From the NCBI GenBank assembly GCA_021234535.1, contig CM037832.1, forward strand, positions 9,927,575-9,991,574: a stretch of DNA of 64,000 bases, given 5' to 3'. The DNA comes from Stichopus chloronotus. Its lineage: Eukaryota; Echinodermata; Holothuroidea; Aspidochirotida; Stichopodidae. The notes beneath the pieces were generated by a model, which did no database searches, was not told where the DNA came from, and saw only the letters and a list, made by a program, of their open reading frames with translations. Below, in pieces: positions 9,760 to 21,465 of the stretch (position 1 is its first letter; each line of letters starts with the position of its first letter). Both the position numbers and the translations under genes were made by a program.

Positions 9760-11450
9760 TTATCACACTTTGAAAAAGGATAGCCTATGTCACAAACGGT
9801 AACAGATATTAGCACAATTTCAAAGGATTTTTGTTCCGAGTTTCACTCTGCAAATTTTGAATAAAGCGAGCTCTTTTCTGGATGCCTATCAGATGAACAT
9901 CTCTGTGCTACATGTAGTGTCCAAAATCGTAGAAAAGCATGTTCACCACGCACTGTATGACTATTTTCAGAAATTCCAGTTACTAAGAGTGGCGCAATCT
10001 GGTTTCAGGGCTAATCATTCTTGTGAAACGGCACTATTAAAGCTAATGGAAGAATGGTATATGAATATAGACGATGGAAATATGATAGGAACTAGTTTTC
10101 TAGATTTAAGAAAAGCTTTTGATCTTGTTGATCATGAAATTTTGTTGCAGAAGTTAAGTGTATACCAGTGCTCTGATCAATCTCTTAAATGGTTTAAATC
10201 GTATTTATTGAATAGGAATCAATGTGTATATGTAAATGGAACTCAGTCAAACAGTATGCTGGTATCTTGCGGGGTGCCCCAAGGATCAATTATTGGCCCG
10301 TTATTGTTTCTTATTTTTATATACGATTTTGATTTATGTCTTACACACTGCTCATCAGATATGTATGCTGATGATACTACATTTCATGTTCATGGCAAGT
10401 CTACAGAGGAACTCTCCATTAAGTTAAATGAAGATTCTAAGAATATCAATAAATGGTGCGCAGATAATAAAATGGTTATTAATACAGACAAAACACGAAG
10501 TATGTTAATATGTTCAAAACAAAGGCAAATTACTCTCTCTGGTGACGATGTTTTAAATGTGTATATTGGTGACCAAAGATTAGAGAATACTAGCATGGAG
10601 AAGCTTTTAGGAGTTTGGATTGATTCAAATCTAACATGGGAGCAACAAATAAGTCATGTATGTAATACCGTTAGTTCAAGATTAGCACTTCTAAGAAGAA
10701 TTACATTGATATCCCAACCAGTATTCTATATTTTAATGGCTATATTTTACCCTATATTGATTATTGCAGTCTCATATGGAGTTCGTGTACTAAGGGTAAC
10801 ACAGAGAGAATTGAAAACTTTTGAAGAGTGCTGCTCGGATTATACTCAATGCCACATATGAAGACAGATCGACTGACCTTTTTAATAAACTTGGATGGCA
10901 TACATTTGACCAAAGAGTTAAATACAAAGGGCTTTGCATGATTTATAAATCCTTAAATGACCTCGGCCCATGTTATATGAAAGACTTATTCCAATACACA
11001 CGAAATGTACATAGCCACGCCCTGAGATCCTCGTCAATGTCAAATTTATTTCTGTGGGGGGAAGAACCGAATTTCATAAAAGAAGATTTACATTTATTGG
11101 ACCCAAAGAATGGAATCAATTGCCATCATCTGTTAAAAATGTCACTTCTTATAGTAGTTTTAAACGATTAATTAACGATTTCATATAATTTATTGTATAT
11201 ATTCATATTTAATTTTGTTTCTGAGTGTGCTTTTTATTCCTTTTAATGTTCTTAGTCTTTGTTTAACTCTTCGTCTTATTTTTTATTTTTTCTTTAATTT
11301 TCCTTTTTATGATTGTTGTTTTTTGTTTGAATCGTTTTACCATTATGTAAAATTTTTTAAGGGCCTCGGTGAAGATTAGCCACGGCTAACTGAGTCACCC
11401 TCTGGAAATAAGGTTTAAATAAAAATAAAAATAAAAAAAATAATAAATGA
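9760..11450 (+). mobile_element. CR1-like LINE, 5'-truncated, frameshifted
   Basis: The element consists of an RT frame (9857-10861), a frameshift near 10822, a C-terminal frame (to 11171), and a 3' UTR. It ends in a hairpin-like segment ('gattagccacggctaactgag', about 11373-11393) and a tail of AAATAAA-type repeats at about 11418-11450. A short tandem-repeat tail rather than poly(A) is typical of CR1/L2/Rex-type LINEs. The endonuclease and the N-terminal RT region are missing, so the copy was truncated at insertion. Confidence 0.85.
9857..11171 (+). pseudogene. CR1-like LINE reverse transcriptase with one late frameshift
   Basis: The main frame (334 residues) carries 'SGFRANHSCETAL', 'FLDLRKAFDLVDHEIL' (motif A), 'SCGVPQGSIIGPLLFL' (motif B), 'DMYADDTTF' (motif C, YADD near residues 170-173) and 'KLLGVWID'. 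The palm motifs are intact. The frame then slips: from about 10821 the true continuation ('SAARIILNATYEDRSTDLF', the usual end of such ORFs) is read in another frame up to 11171. The first ~15 residues of the main frame (before SVLHVVSKIVEKH) do not match the family and are probably out of frame, so there is an earlier frameshift as well. It is non-functional, with nearly all of the RT still recognisable. Confidence 0.85.
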
Positions 11451-13318
11451 ACTTTTGAAACAGGGGACATAGAGGTAGATACATATGTATAATGATAAAG
11501 TTCACCTCTGATCACCCTTACGAAAGGTCCTGTAAGGGAGTGTGGATGAGCTACGGTGACATTTTTTTCCTTCCTTTCTTTTTAGGGCAAAGCTATCCAT
11601 TGACAACAATGTGGATGTCTACAATCACACTGCATTCTTAAAAAAAGCTGTAACAATTTACTTGCAAGATAATGGAAGTGAGCCAGAAAGGAATGCGGAT
11701 TAAAGCAAGAGGAGTTTCTGCATAATTAGGATGTTTTGGGAAATGCATTGTAGTGGCTTGGTCTTTTCGTAACTGGCGTTCAGATCAACTAACAACAACC
11801 GAGTTGTTATCCTTGTAAAGTTTCAAATCTCAAAGTCTCTGAAGAAATGAAAAAAAAAACGTGTATCGCGTTCAGTGTCAGGATTGTAGGTATAAGACCT
11901 ACCAATTTAACCAGGGATTTTACGAGCGAGCAGATATGGGTTGCAACCTCCACGAATTCTATTTAGAACTTACTCATTGACGTCAGCTATAATGGTAAGA
12001 GAAATTCTACAGTAAAGGACTGGACGGATTTTTCTTTTTGGCAATCTTGACGAGGATATCGGACGGAACATAGGCAATGGAGATAGTGCAGTTGTGCCAA
12101 TCCAGCAACGGAATGGCAGATTTATTGCTTTGACGTTTAAAGTTAAAGTTTGTTTCCGAAAGTGACACCAAGGAAAGCTGCACTGGGAGAGGCTTTAATA
12201 AAAGCATTATAGATAATATTTTGAAAACAAATGCACGGTGTTATTTTTAAACCTTTAGAAGAGAAAGAGTATATAAAAAAGAGTATCTTATGTATAAAAA
12301 TCTATTTCGAGATGTCAGTTTCATGAAGCACCAGCTTTCAAGGTAAGAAATTGTGAATTTTGGTTAGTTTTTTTTTTTGTGCGTTGTATAGTGCGTTGTA
12401 TACAAGTATTATCGGCATACTGACTGAATTTGCACTTTGTAGCCCGGGGAATATTCAGGTTATGTAAAGGGGTGCCTGCGTTAATGGCATCACTCGGATA
12501 AGATTTGCAGTGAATTTGGACTTCCTATTTGGGGAGAAAGAAAAGAGTCTAGTTAAATCGTGGATTGAATCTGGGCATTTTGTATATGATACCGAATGAG
12601 CAACGCTTTATTAAAAGCTTTTTTCGACATGTAGGAACAAACCAGTAGGAACAAACCAGAAAAATATTTGACATGCCCAATGTGAATTACGGAGAGCTAA
12701 AATGTCTGATTTATGTTGGATTTACCGTGGCGAAAAAAGTAGATGTTTTTCCGTTAGTAGTTGATGAGCAATTATTTTGGATGCGGATAACTCGATGCGT
12801 TCCAGTTTTTGTTATTTTCAAGGTGGTTATCTCATCCCTGTACGTAGTATATAATAGCGATGAGATCCTGTACTCCATTGAACTGCTTTAGTGAAATTGA
12901 CACGTAAATGGTTGACTACCTTACAGTGGCCTCTTAAGTATTCAGCTAAAACAAAATGGCGTTAGTAGGTTTCCTTAGGATGCACAAAGTCACCTGGATC
13001 AGGATTAGCGATTGTGGTGAGGTGACGGGGAGGGGTATCCAGATCTGTGTGTGCGTGTGCTTATGTGAGTGAATGGTATGTATCTAGATATATCATCTCC
13101 TCCACCAGACGGTAAGTCGGATAAACTTGATAGGTAGATGAAGGAGGGGAGGATATAAGGTCCGGATAAGATGTCAAAGTTCTACTATTAGCTATATAGA
13201 CTAGACAAAGGAGGAAATTGTCACTAGGTAGCTAACTTTACAAAGCAAAAAATTTGAAGAGTTTTTTCCTCATTCAATTAGTGTAAATTAAGATTTTTTT
13301 GATGTTAGTGTTATAATT
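11451..13318. other. No gene recognised
   Basis: This is AT-rich sequence without recognisable domains, with short homopolymer runs (T9 near 12370). Short open frames such as 12673-12891 (+) have no family resemblance and no splice context. Confidence 0.45.
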
Positions 13319-14607
13319 GTTAGCTTTTCAATACGTAAGGTGTGTTGTACAGGTCGCGTACTTCAACCACCTAGGCCCTTAGCTGTTGCAAAATTTTTAA
13401 CATATTCAAACACATCTATCTCTAAAAGACGTGATTTGTAAATTCACACTTAAGTTTTAACCATTGGTAGGAATTGCAATCACCAGAACTAACTATATAG
13501 CTGAACTGAGGTGACTTTTTTGTCACTTACAAATTACCATACTCTGACCAGGAAGTCTTCACTTTAGTTGCAAGAGGTCAATATTTTGTTTCCTTCTTTA
13601 CCATTTGTTTTTGTAATAATGTCCTTCTATAAATTCCCAAATCAGGGCAAAAGACGTTATTGCAGACAAGTGCTGACACAAAATATTTTACAACGTGAAT
13701 ATCGCAACTTGATACGTTTTCTTTAACGTTTTCTTAGTTGACATGATCAAGACGACTAAACCCCACCCCCTTAAACGGAGGAATTTTTTTCATGGCTCCA
13801 AGTTGTGTTTTTAAAATGGAAAGTTTCCCATTATACGATGAAACCGTTTCTATATTTCATGTAATCATCATTTGATAGGAAAGGTCTCAATAAAAACAGA
13901 AGTCTCCGAGGCTTCTGTTTTTATTGAGACCAAATTCATCTATCTTTAAAATGAAACATTTGTTTGGAGAGAAGAAGCAGTTTGCAATGAATATTCATAA
14001 GTTGTTTTTCTTTGAGAGGTTTTCTTTACTTGACCGTACAATTACAGCTTTTTAAAGGGGGGAGGGGGGGAAGGAGTCACAAGGCACTAACAATACGTGT
14101 CTATTGTCCTCGATTCATGGTGAACTGATTGTTAAAGGGTGGCCGAATGAATGGACGCTGGCGAAGAATAGTAGCACACAGTAAAGGTGGCCTTTTCTGT
14201 GAACAATTAACTCAAAGGACAGCAATCTACAACTACTGTTCTGTAAACTTTATGTATCTGAGTAATAATTCTATGTGTTGAATGATGTAAAAGAAAAGAC
14301 ATCTACAATAGGCTTTATGGAAAGTCCCTGTAGCTGAAAAGTTCAACCGACCATCGTGCACAGTCACTACAGGAAAGACGTTAGAGGTATACTTGTTAGC
14401 TTTCCAATACGTAAGGTGTCCTGTACAGGTCGCGTACTTCAACCACCTAGTCCCTTAGCTTTTGCAAAATTTTTTTAACATATTCAAACACCTCTATCTC
14501 TAAAAGACGTGATTTGTAAATCCACATTTAAGTTTTAACTAGTAGTAGGAATTGCAATCACCAGAAGTCACAATATAGCTGAATTTAATGGTGACTTTTA
14601 TGTAGCA
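13319..14607. repeat. ~205-bp direct repeats flanking ~870 bp
   Basis: The segment 13319-13525 recurs at 14396-14607. Both begin 'tgttagctttycaatacg', share 'ggtcgcgtacttcaaccacctag' in the middle and end near 'ggtgactttt'. They are clearly homologous, with scattered substitutions and short indels. Direct repeats that begin with TG around a short non-coding interior could be terminal repeats of a small LTR-type element, but I find neither a primer-binding site nor a convincing polypurine tract. A segmental duplication is equally possible. The interior holds the 20-bp hairpin at 13883-13931. Confidence 0.7.
13883..13931. repeat. Perfect 20-bp inverted repeat with 9-nt loop
   Basis: The left arm (13883-13902, GGTCTCAATAAAAACAGAAG) and right arm (13912-13931) are exact reverse complements around a 9-base loop. 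This would form a stable stem-loop on either strand. No gene lies nearby. Confidence 0.95.
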
Positions 14608-15245
14608 TTACTCGAAAGATAACCAAAAAGTCAGATGACTTTGTGACTCCTTGCCAATATCTCATTGTTCCATACACACAAAAGCACTCTTACACAAAAT
14701 CAGCCATATTTTTTATGGGTTTGTGAATGTTACAAAATTCATTGACTCAGCTGATTGAAATTGTGGTAATGAAGGATGACATACAGTGTTGCCCTCTTAA
14801 CCTCTGAGGTAATTCACAAGTGAATTGAAAGTTCCTGACACCAAATTGTGGTTAATGATCAAGAGTTGCAAGGGGCAAAGTAACATCCAAAAGTAAACTT
14901 TCTCCCTTGGGAGGCAACTGGGATAGAGAAGGTTAGAGAAGGTGAGAAATTTAAAGAGCTAAGTGGGCTGTAATAGCTCCATACTGTAAGTTGAAAGGAA
15001 ATAAGAACAAATTCTATTTAGAAACAATATCTGCTATTGAAGATCCAATTTTTAGCAAGATTTTAATATGAAAAAATATGTATTATTTTCTTAATATATG
15101 TGACATTTACTGTACCTCTACATATGTACACATTTAGGACATGTAAAACTTCCAAAGTATTACATGTTGGGCTTTTGAATCCATGAGAGATTTTTGGAAT
15201 GATAGAACTTATTACATATATTTTTTCATGTGTACCCGTACAGTA
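14608..15245. other. No gene recognised
   Basis: This is AT-rich intergenic sequence. I see nothing beyond short A/T runs. Confidence 0.45.
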
Positions 15246-15975
15246 AATTACATATCATAAGTCCATTCGTACTGACCTCAAACGACCTTTAATCTCCACG
15301 AAAAACAATAGGAATCATCTACTCACAATGGACAACCAACACATCAACTTTGAAGTTCAATCACCTTTCCCTTCTTGAGATAGCTTGTTTACAAGGCTTT
15401 CAAACTATGTCCTCTATTGACCTCACATTAGCGTTGACCTCCATAAAAAAATGACAGACATCTTCTACTCTTTAGCTGCTACAGTATCAACGATAAAAGT
15501 TTGAAGTTCCTTGACAGGTTTTCATACTTAAGGCTCAGGTGACCTTAAATGACCTTTGACCTCCATGAAAAACAATAGGGATCATCTACTCACAATGGAA
15601 AACCAACACACTAACTTTGAAGTTCGAGCACTTTTCGCGTCTTGAGATACCATGTTTACATGGTTTTCAAACTATGTCCTCTGTTGACCTCACACACCTT
15701 TGACCTCCATAAAAAATGCTGGACATCATCTACTCATCAAATGCTATCTATGATAAAAGTTTGAAGTTCCAGCAACAATTGGCTTGCTGAGATATCTCAC
15801 TTGATGGATTTTCACACATTAAGCTCTGGTGACCTCAAATGACCTTTGACCTCTATGAAAAACAACATAGGTATCATCTACTCACAATGGACTAACAACA
15901 AACCAACTTTGAAGTTCGAGCACCATTCCCTTCTTGAGACATTGTGTTTACAAGCTAGGGCGTCACAAATTTACA
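15246..15975. repeat. Tandem array of ~145-bp units with TGACCTTTGACCT motifs
   Basis: About five degenerate units start at positions near 15271, 15418, 15539, 15683 and 15829. Alternate units are more alike ('aaaaacaataggratcatctac' in units 1, 3 and 5), so the higher-order period is about 270-290 bp. Each unit contains a version of 'gacctttgacctcc', then 'ttgaagttc' and a 'cttcttgagat' segment. Units 3 and 5 have the exact 13-mer TGACCTTTGACCT (15550-15562 and 15840-15852). The same family, in the opposite orientation, forms the array at 61970-63350, and a single copy lies in a PRMT5 intron near 53880-54000. Confidence 0.85.
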
Positions 15976-17600
15976 CACGCCATCACCTTCTCATAGATTC
16001 CTTCGGCAAGGAATCAAAAATGGATTATGCTTCACAAAAATTTGATGTAATGAAGCACACTGGAAACAGTATGTTAATGGTGCATGCATTCTGACTGCAC
16101 TTCCGTTGAGACAGTGCAATTGATGTCTACAATGTAGTAATTGCAAATATACTCACAATTTCCAATACGTCTGCATGGCACTAATTATGACATTCATCAT
16201 CTGTTATATCTGTTAAGTGTCGATCGAATCTGCAGCACGATCAGGGTGTACCATTGCAACAAAGATGCTCCCATACGTTAGAATATTTTCTGTAGCTGAA
16301 AATGGAAAGGTGGGTAATTCCACATTATCTTATGCTATGAGAATACGCTATAATCTCATTTGGACTTTATATATACTGGAAGTTGGGTTCATCCTGTTGC
16401 TCTTCTGTTCCACTTTGCTGGCCAACAGGCCAACAACAATTAAAAAGTACACCTCACAGGATACAAGTGCACCTTGGTGCTGTCTGATTTATATAATGTT
16501 TTCACAGATTCCTAAAAATAAAAATCGGGTAATTTCTTTTTCTCATAACCATCAGGTGCCAAACCAAACGTCCGCTATATCGTTATCACTGGCATTTCCA
16601 CGGTAGTAAAGTACATTGCATTTGTATGGAGGGATCTCACTAATGTACTGCAAACATCCATCTACAGTTCTACACCTACTCATTAATAGGGACAGCAATT
16701 TTCCAAGAGAAAAAGAAGAAAATTCCATTTTGAACCATATATTTGCTATGTCTAGTAGACAAAATTTGGCAATCTGACAGTCTTTTCATAAAGCGGTGGT
16801 GTCGTTTTTCACTTTATGAAGGACTGATGGATAGTAACTTTGGATCCGATTAGTAAAATACTGTGCCGGGTACCCGGATACTCGGGTTACCCGTGAAAAC
16901 ACTGGTTCTATAGCATGCTGTATTCTGACGATAGCTTTTACCTGGAGTTCTTAATAACTTTTGAAGGTGAATCAAACTTTCCACCAGAAGGCTCAGAGGC
17001 CACACATAGACACCTTCAATACATGACTACAGTAAGTTGTTAGGCCATCAGCCAAGCCTACTTAGAAAACCATTTCACTGCATGATTGAAAACAAGAGCC
17101 CAATGGGCACTGTGGTTCCTTGCAAAGAAGTTAGGGCAAGTGAAAAGTTGGGTCCTCAAAACTGGGGATTCAAAAATTGGGGCTATCAAGGATGGGGCCC
17201 AAAACTGAGTCCAAATCAGGTCCAAAAATGAAGGCCTATCTGTACAGTGTCCCCATTGAATTAAGAAATATACAACATGTTTAGATCATGAATTAAAAAA
17301 ATTGAGGCCAAAAAATTGAGCTCAAACTGGGTCCAAAACATTTTGGGCCCATGTGTAACCACTAAATTAACAAACAACTAAACATGTTGAAATATAATGA
17401 ATTAAACAGTTTCCCATTTTTTTAAATTTAAGGATAATGCAAATTCAATTGGTACACACATTGACTACACTGGTTACCATGCTGTAGTTGTGTACCAACT
17501 GCTAAACTAACAACTCACTATACCATGTTGAAACACAGTGTCTGAAACTGTTCCCCAACCCATTTTAATCTATAAAGATAATGCAAATAATAAATACAAT
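15976..17600. other. No gene recognised
   Basis: The longest open frame, 16217-16606 on the + strand, starts with GTG, has no recognisable domain and looks like a chance frame. From about 17100 the sequence has short 'ggggccc' / 'gggtccaaaa' motifs recurring at ~25-50 bp, a weak internal repeat. Confidence 0.4.
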
Positions 17601-18400
17601 ACACACATCAGCTGATGGTCTTCTAAGCTACCATAGCACTTAAACAGCAACAATTTTCCAATGACCAAAAAGTAAATAGTAAAAAAGTAAATTTTTTCCC
17701 TCTCTATCAATAAATTTCACAGGGATGTTAATCTGTCAATAACGGACAACCATATCAAGTTTAAAACAAATCTACCCCACAATTATGGAATATGGCAGTT
17801 TTAAGATTTTTATGTTTGACCCCATAACCCCATTAAGATGCAAGATATGGACACCATAAACAATAGGGCACTTATACCCACTGTGATGGATCAGTACACC
17901 AACCTAAGAGAACCTATAAAGAAAATGCTATTTCAAACATGACATACATTCGCTGATGGTCCTCCTGGCCTACCATAGCCTTAAAACAGAGCCAAAAGTT
18001 TCCAATGACCAAAATCCCTTTTGAGTTAACTGTGTGACTAAAATCACAAACTGCCAATAGGAATTTTACACACTGTAGCCCATAAGTTTTTCAACTAATT
18101 TGTACGGTAGCTTATAATAACCTCAATAATGGTGTTAAGGCTATTATTATTGTTTTAGAGTGAAAAATGATCCCTTCCTCTCTATTGATAAGCCTTACAT
18201 TTCACAGGGTCGTGAACCTGTCAGTAACAGACAACCTTATCAAGTTTAAAACAACTCTGACCAACGGTTATGGAAATATGGCAGTTTTTAAGATTTTTAT
18301 GTTTGACCCCATAACCTCATTAATATGCAAGGTTTGGACACCAAAAACAATAGGGCACTTCTACGCACTATGACGGACACCAAGTGCACCAAGTATAAGT
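17600..18400. repeat. Two head-to-tail copies of a ~485-bp repeat
   Basis: The segment 17707-17880 is repeated at about 18190-18365. Both contain 'ttcacaggg', 'caagtttaaaaca', 'atatggcagtttt', 'atgtttgaccccataacc' and 'aacaatagggcactt'. The motif 'tttgaccccataa' and the 'caataggg' block suggest distant kinship with the gacctttgacct satellite at 15246-15975. Confidence 0.8.
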
Positions 18401-18688
18401 TTTATCCAGCTTGCCCATATTGAGTTAGAGCGTACCCAAGCTGCGTCACAGACACATACACACACGCATACAAGTTGATACCGCCAAACGGGGATCTCTT
18501 CATTTTACTATTCAACCGTGGACGGCTGTAGATAAACATTGTAGTAGGCATTATTAATGGGAAATAATACCCTTTGCCACACCAAAAATGGGGGCCCTCA
18601 TTTTTTTTTCAATTAACCCTCACTTTTTTTTTCAATTAATACTTATCACTGTAATAGTGAGTGTTTATCGGTTTGTCACTAGGGAATC

Positions 18689-19543
18689 GTGGGCATGGCG
18701 CCTTGCACACATACACCTGCAAAAGAGGATTCCACCGAATCAGACGTTGTTGCATTACAGGAGACCAAAATTGATAATTCCATTACTGACAGGGAGTTAA
18801 TCCCAGACTGTCTGGATTACACTGTTTTTAGAAATGACCGCACCCTAGGAGGTGGTGGCACTATGCTCCTCATTAAATACTACTTGACTCCATCAGGTGC
18901 AAGCTTCCTTCTAAATGGGTCTGAGTCAGTCTGGGCAACGTTTTTGGTAAACGGGAGTCGGCATTATGTTGCTTCCTGGTATAGGGATCCAGATGCTCAT
19001 ATTGATCACATTTCCTTACTCCGTGACCAATTGCACAACATTATGACTAAACATAGAAATAAAAACCCATCGTTCCACATCCTAGGTGATTTTAATTTTA
19101 GGCTCATTGATTGGGAGACTAGACTGAATAAGGAAAATGAGATGCGTCTCACCAATGGTAATGGTCAACTCCTTGTTGATATTGTTAACGATTTTGCCGC
19201 TGACCAGCTTGTTACATTTGCTACCAGGGGCAACAATACTCTTGATTTAGTCATTACCAACACTCCCAACTTGTACTCGGACGTCAGCAGTTTTGATTCA
19301 CTTAGTGACCATGATGTTGTCCGTTGTAAGATGAGGTGCTCGTCCCGTAGGCCAAAACAAATACGCAGACTTGTCCGACAGTATTCCAAAGGGGATTATA
19401 ACACTATGAGGTCAGAAACCAGAGCTTTTGCCAATGGTTACTTCAATGGCAAACAAGGTAGCCGCACTGTTGAGGAAAACTGGCTCCTCATTAAGTCTTT
19501 TCTTGAGAGAACTGTGGAAAAAACATCCCTTCCAAACTCTTGA
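18689..19543 (+). pseudogene. LINE endonuclease (exonuclease-endonuclease-phosphatase fold), N-terminally truncated
   Basis: The frame encodes 284 residues. The catalytic-type motifs visible are 'VVALQETKID' (metal-binding Glu), 'SWYRDP', 'HILGDFNFRLIDWE' (GDFN) and 'NTLDLVITN' with 'SLSDHDVVRCKM' (the terminal SDH with catalytic His). The family normally begins about 50 residues earlier with a strand bearing an Asn, and this is missing. The ~20 residues before VVALQET do not match the family. The tail (about residues 215-284) is the linker leading to the RT. It nicks target DNA in active elements; here the truncation and the terminal stop make it inactive. Confidence 0.85.
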
Positions 19544-21465
19544 GAACTAGGAAATCCCTCCCGTGGGTTACTGATAGTATCTGTAGGATGATTAAGAGAA
19601 GGAACAGGCTCCATGCTCTGTACAAGAAGACCAGTAAAACCCATATTTACAACAAATGGGTGGACCTTCGTGCAAATATCAAGAAGGAGGTGTTAAATTC
19701 TCACAAGAAGTACATAAAAGACATGATTGATGATATTACTCATGATTCCAAACCCTTCTGGAAGTATATTAATGGTCAGAGGAAGGATAAACATAGTATC
19801 CCCCCTTTACAGTCCTTGGATGGTAAAATTGCTAATAGTGATAAGGATAAGGCCGAGGCCCTTAATAGTCAGTTCAGTAGTATTTTTACTAGAGAGCCCC
19901 TCGACTCTGTTCCTCTCCAGAGGCCTATTTGTAGCAAAATGAGGGATATTTCTATCTCCATCTTCGGGGTTGAAAAGTTGTTGAAGAACCTAAAGATTAG
20001 TAAAGCCATGGGTCCTGACAACATTCACCCATGGGTCCTTAGGGAGCTCGCGACTGATCTGGCACCAATGATCAGTCACCTTTTCCAGCAGTCAATTACC
20101 AGTGGTCACATTCCCACGGACTGGAAAAGAGCAAATGTCTGTCCAATTTTTAAGAAAAATGATACTTCGCTCCCATCCAACTATCGCCCTGTCTCTCTGA
20201 CTTGTATTTGTTGTAAATTGTTGGAGCATATTATCTGCTCAAACCTGATGGATCACTATGAAGAGAATAAAATCCTTTCCACTAAGCAGCATGCTTTCAG
20301 AAAGAATTACAGTTGTGATACGCCGTTGGTGTCTGTTATTGACGATTGGGCCGCTGCCTTGGATAAAAATAAACAGGTTGATGTCTTTATTTTAGATTTT
20401 GAAAAGGCCTTCGATACAGTTCCTCATGAACTCCTCAAGACGAAGTTATATTCTTTAGGGGTTTCTGGTCAAGTCATTAATTGGGTGGATAACTTTCTTT
20501 CTGATCGCTCACAATCTGTTGTTGTTAATGGTACTAAATCTGATTCTGCTCCGGTTCTTTCTGGTGTTCCTCAGGGGTCTGTTCTGGGACCAGTCCTCTT
20601 CCTGTCATATATAAATGATATTGTGGATGCTGCTTCGTCTGAAGTTAGGTTATTTGCTGACGATTGTGTTTGTTATAGGGTCATTGAAAATCATAATGAC
20701 TGTAAAGAGCTACAGAGAGACATTTCTTGCCTGGGCCAATGGGCCAAAACCTGGGGTATGAGATTTCATGCTGGAAAGTGTAATGTTATGTCTGTTACTA
20801 GGAAACACAATCCAAGAGCCTTTAAGTATACCCTCAATGGGGTTGATCTGACGAGGGCAGATTCTATTAAGTACTTGGGGGTGACCATAACCAAGAACCT
20901 CAACTGGGGAAATCATATACAGTCTGTTTGTAATAGAGGGAACAAGGTTCTCGGCTTGTTACGTAGGAACCTCTCTTTTTGTACTAAGGAAGTTAAACTG
21001 GCTGCCTATAAAGGTTTACTTAGGCCCTTGTTGGAGTATGCTTGTTCCGTTTGGGATCCTTATCAGGAGTCTCTTAAGGATAAACTTGAGGGAGTACAAA
21101 GGAGATCTGTTCGGTTTATTGCCAACGAGTACTCCCGTGAAGTTGGTTCGATGACTAACCTTTTGAAAGATCTTGGTCTCGACACTTTATCTGATCGCCG
21201 TAGGCGTTGTAGGCTTCAAATCCTCGCTAAAGGTATCCATGGTCAAGCTAATATCCCTCTGTCTGGCCTTTGTAAACCCACTCGCATTACTCGCAACGTG
21301 CATGCTTTACACTATCGCACCCCCTCTGCTAGGACTAATTGCTACAAATACAGTTTTATTCCAAACACTATTCGGGATTGGAATGATCTTCCTGGCTGTC
21401 TCATTGAGAGGGCTGTTGGTCACCATAAGCCTGTGGAGATTATTATAAATTCACTGAGGGTTTGA
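18690..21465 (+). mobile_element. CR1/Jockey-group LINE with endonuclease and RT, one frameshift
   Basis: This is the best preserved mobile element in the window: an apurinic-type endonuclease (18689-19543) directly followed by a complete RT and C-terminal domain (19540-21465). In this group both belong to one ORF. Here the endonuclease frame ends in TGA at 19541-19543 and the RT resumes in another frame at the same point, so one small indel near 19535-19545 separates the halves. The endonuclease starts just before its QET motif, so the N-terminal part (and any ORF1) is lacking. No poly(A) or short-repeat tail is evident after 21465. Confidence 0.88.
19540..21465 (+). CDS. LINE reverse transcriptase, long intact frame (641 codons)
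   Basis: The frame is uninterrupted from the frameshift to TGA at 21463-21465. RT landmarks are 'MGPDNIHPWVLRELA' (near 157), 'NYRPVSLTCICCKLLEHII' (near 214), 'FILDFEKAFDTVPHELL' (motif A, catalytic Asp 286), 'LSGVPQGSVLGPVLFL' (motif B, 340-355), 'RLFADDCVCY' (motif C, LFADD 371-375), 'GKCNVMSV' and 'IKYLGVTI'. The C-terminal domain ('LEYACSVWDPY', 'QRRSVRFI', 'RTNCYKYSFIPNTIRDWNDL') is complete. The first codon is TTG (Leu) in the middle of a former longer ORF, not a true start. The low damage implies a comparatively recent insertion. Confidence 0.9.
   Translation: MRTRKSLPWVTDSICRMIKRRNRLHALYKKTSKTHIYNKWVDLRANIKKEVLNSHKKYIKDMIDDITHDSKPFWKYINGQRKDKHSIPPLQSLDGKIANSDKDKAEALNSQFSSIFTREPLDSVPLQRPICSKMRDISISIFGVEKLLKNLKISKAMGPDNIHPWVLRELATDLAPMISHLFQQSITSGHIPTDWKRANVCPIFKKNDTSLPSNYRPVSLTCICCKLLEHIICSNLMDHYEENKILSTKQHAFRKNYSCDTPLVSVIDDWAAALDKNKQVDVFILDFEKAFDTVPHELLKTKLYSLGVSGQVINWVDNFLSDRSQSVVVNGTKSDSAPVLSGVPQGSVLGPVLFLSYINDIVDAASSEVRLFADDCVCYRVIENHNDCKELQRDISCLGQWAKTWGMRFHAGKCNVMSVTRKHNPRAFKYTLNGVDLTRADSIKYLGVTITKNLNWGNHIQSVCNRGNKVLGLLRRNLSFCTKEVKLAAYKGLLRPLLEYACSVWDPYQESLKDKLEGVQRRSVRFIANEYSREVGSMTNLLKDLGLDTLSDRRRRCRLQILAKGIHGQANIPLSGLCKPTRITRNVHALHYRTPSARTNCYKYSFIPNTIRDWNDLPGCLIERAVGHHKPVEIIINSLRV

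Noticed and set aside
16217..16606. 129-codon open frame on the + strand
   Set aside because: It starts with GTG, has no recognisable domain, no splice context, and sits in repeat-rich AT-rich DNA; most likely a chance frame.
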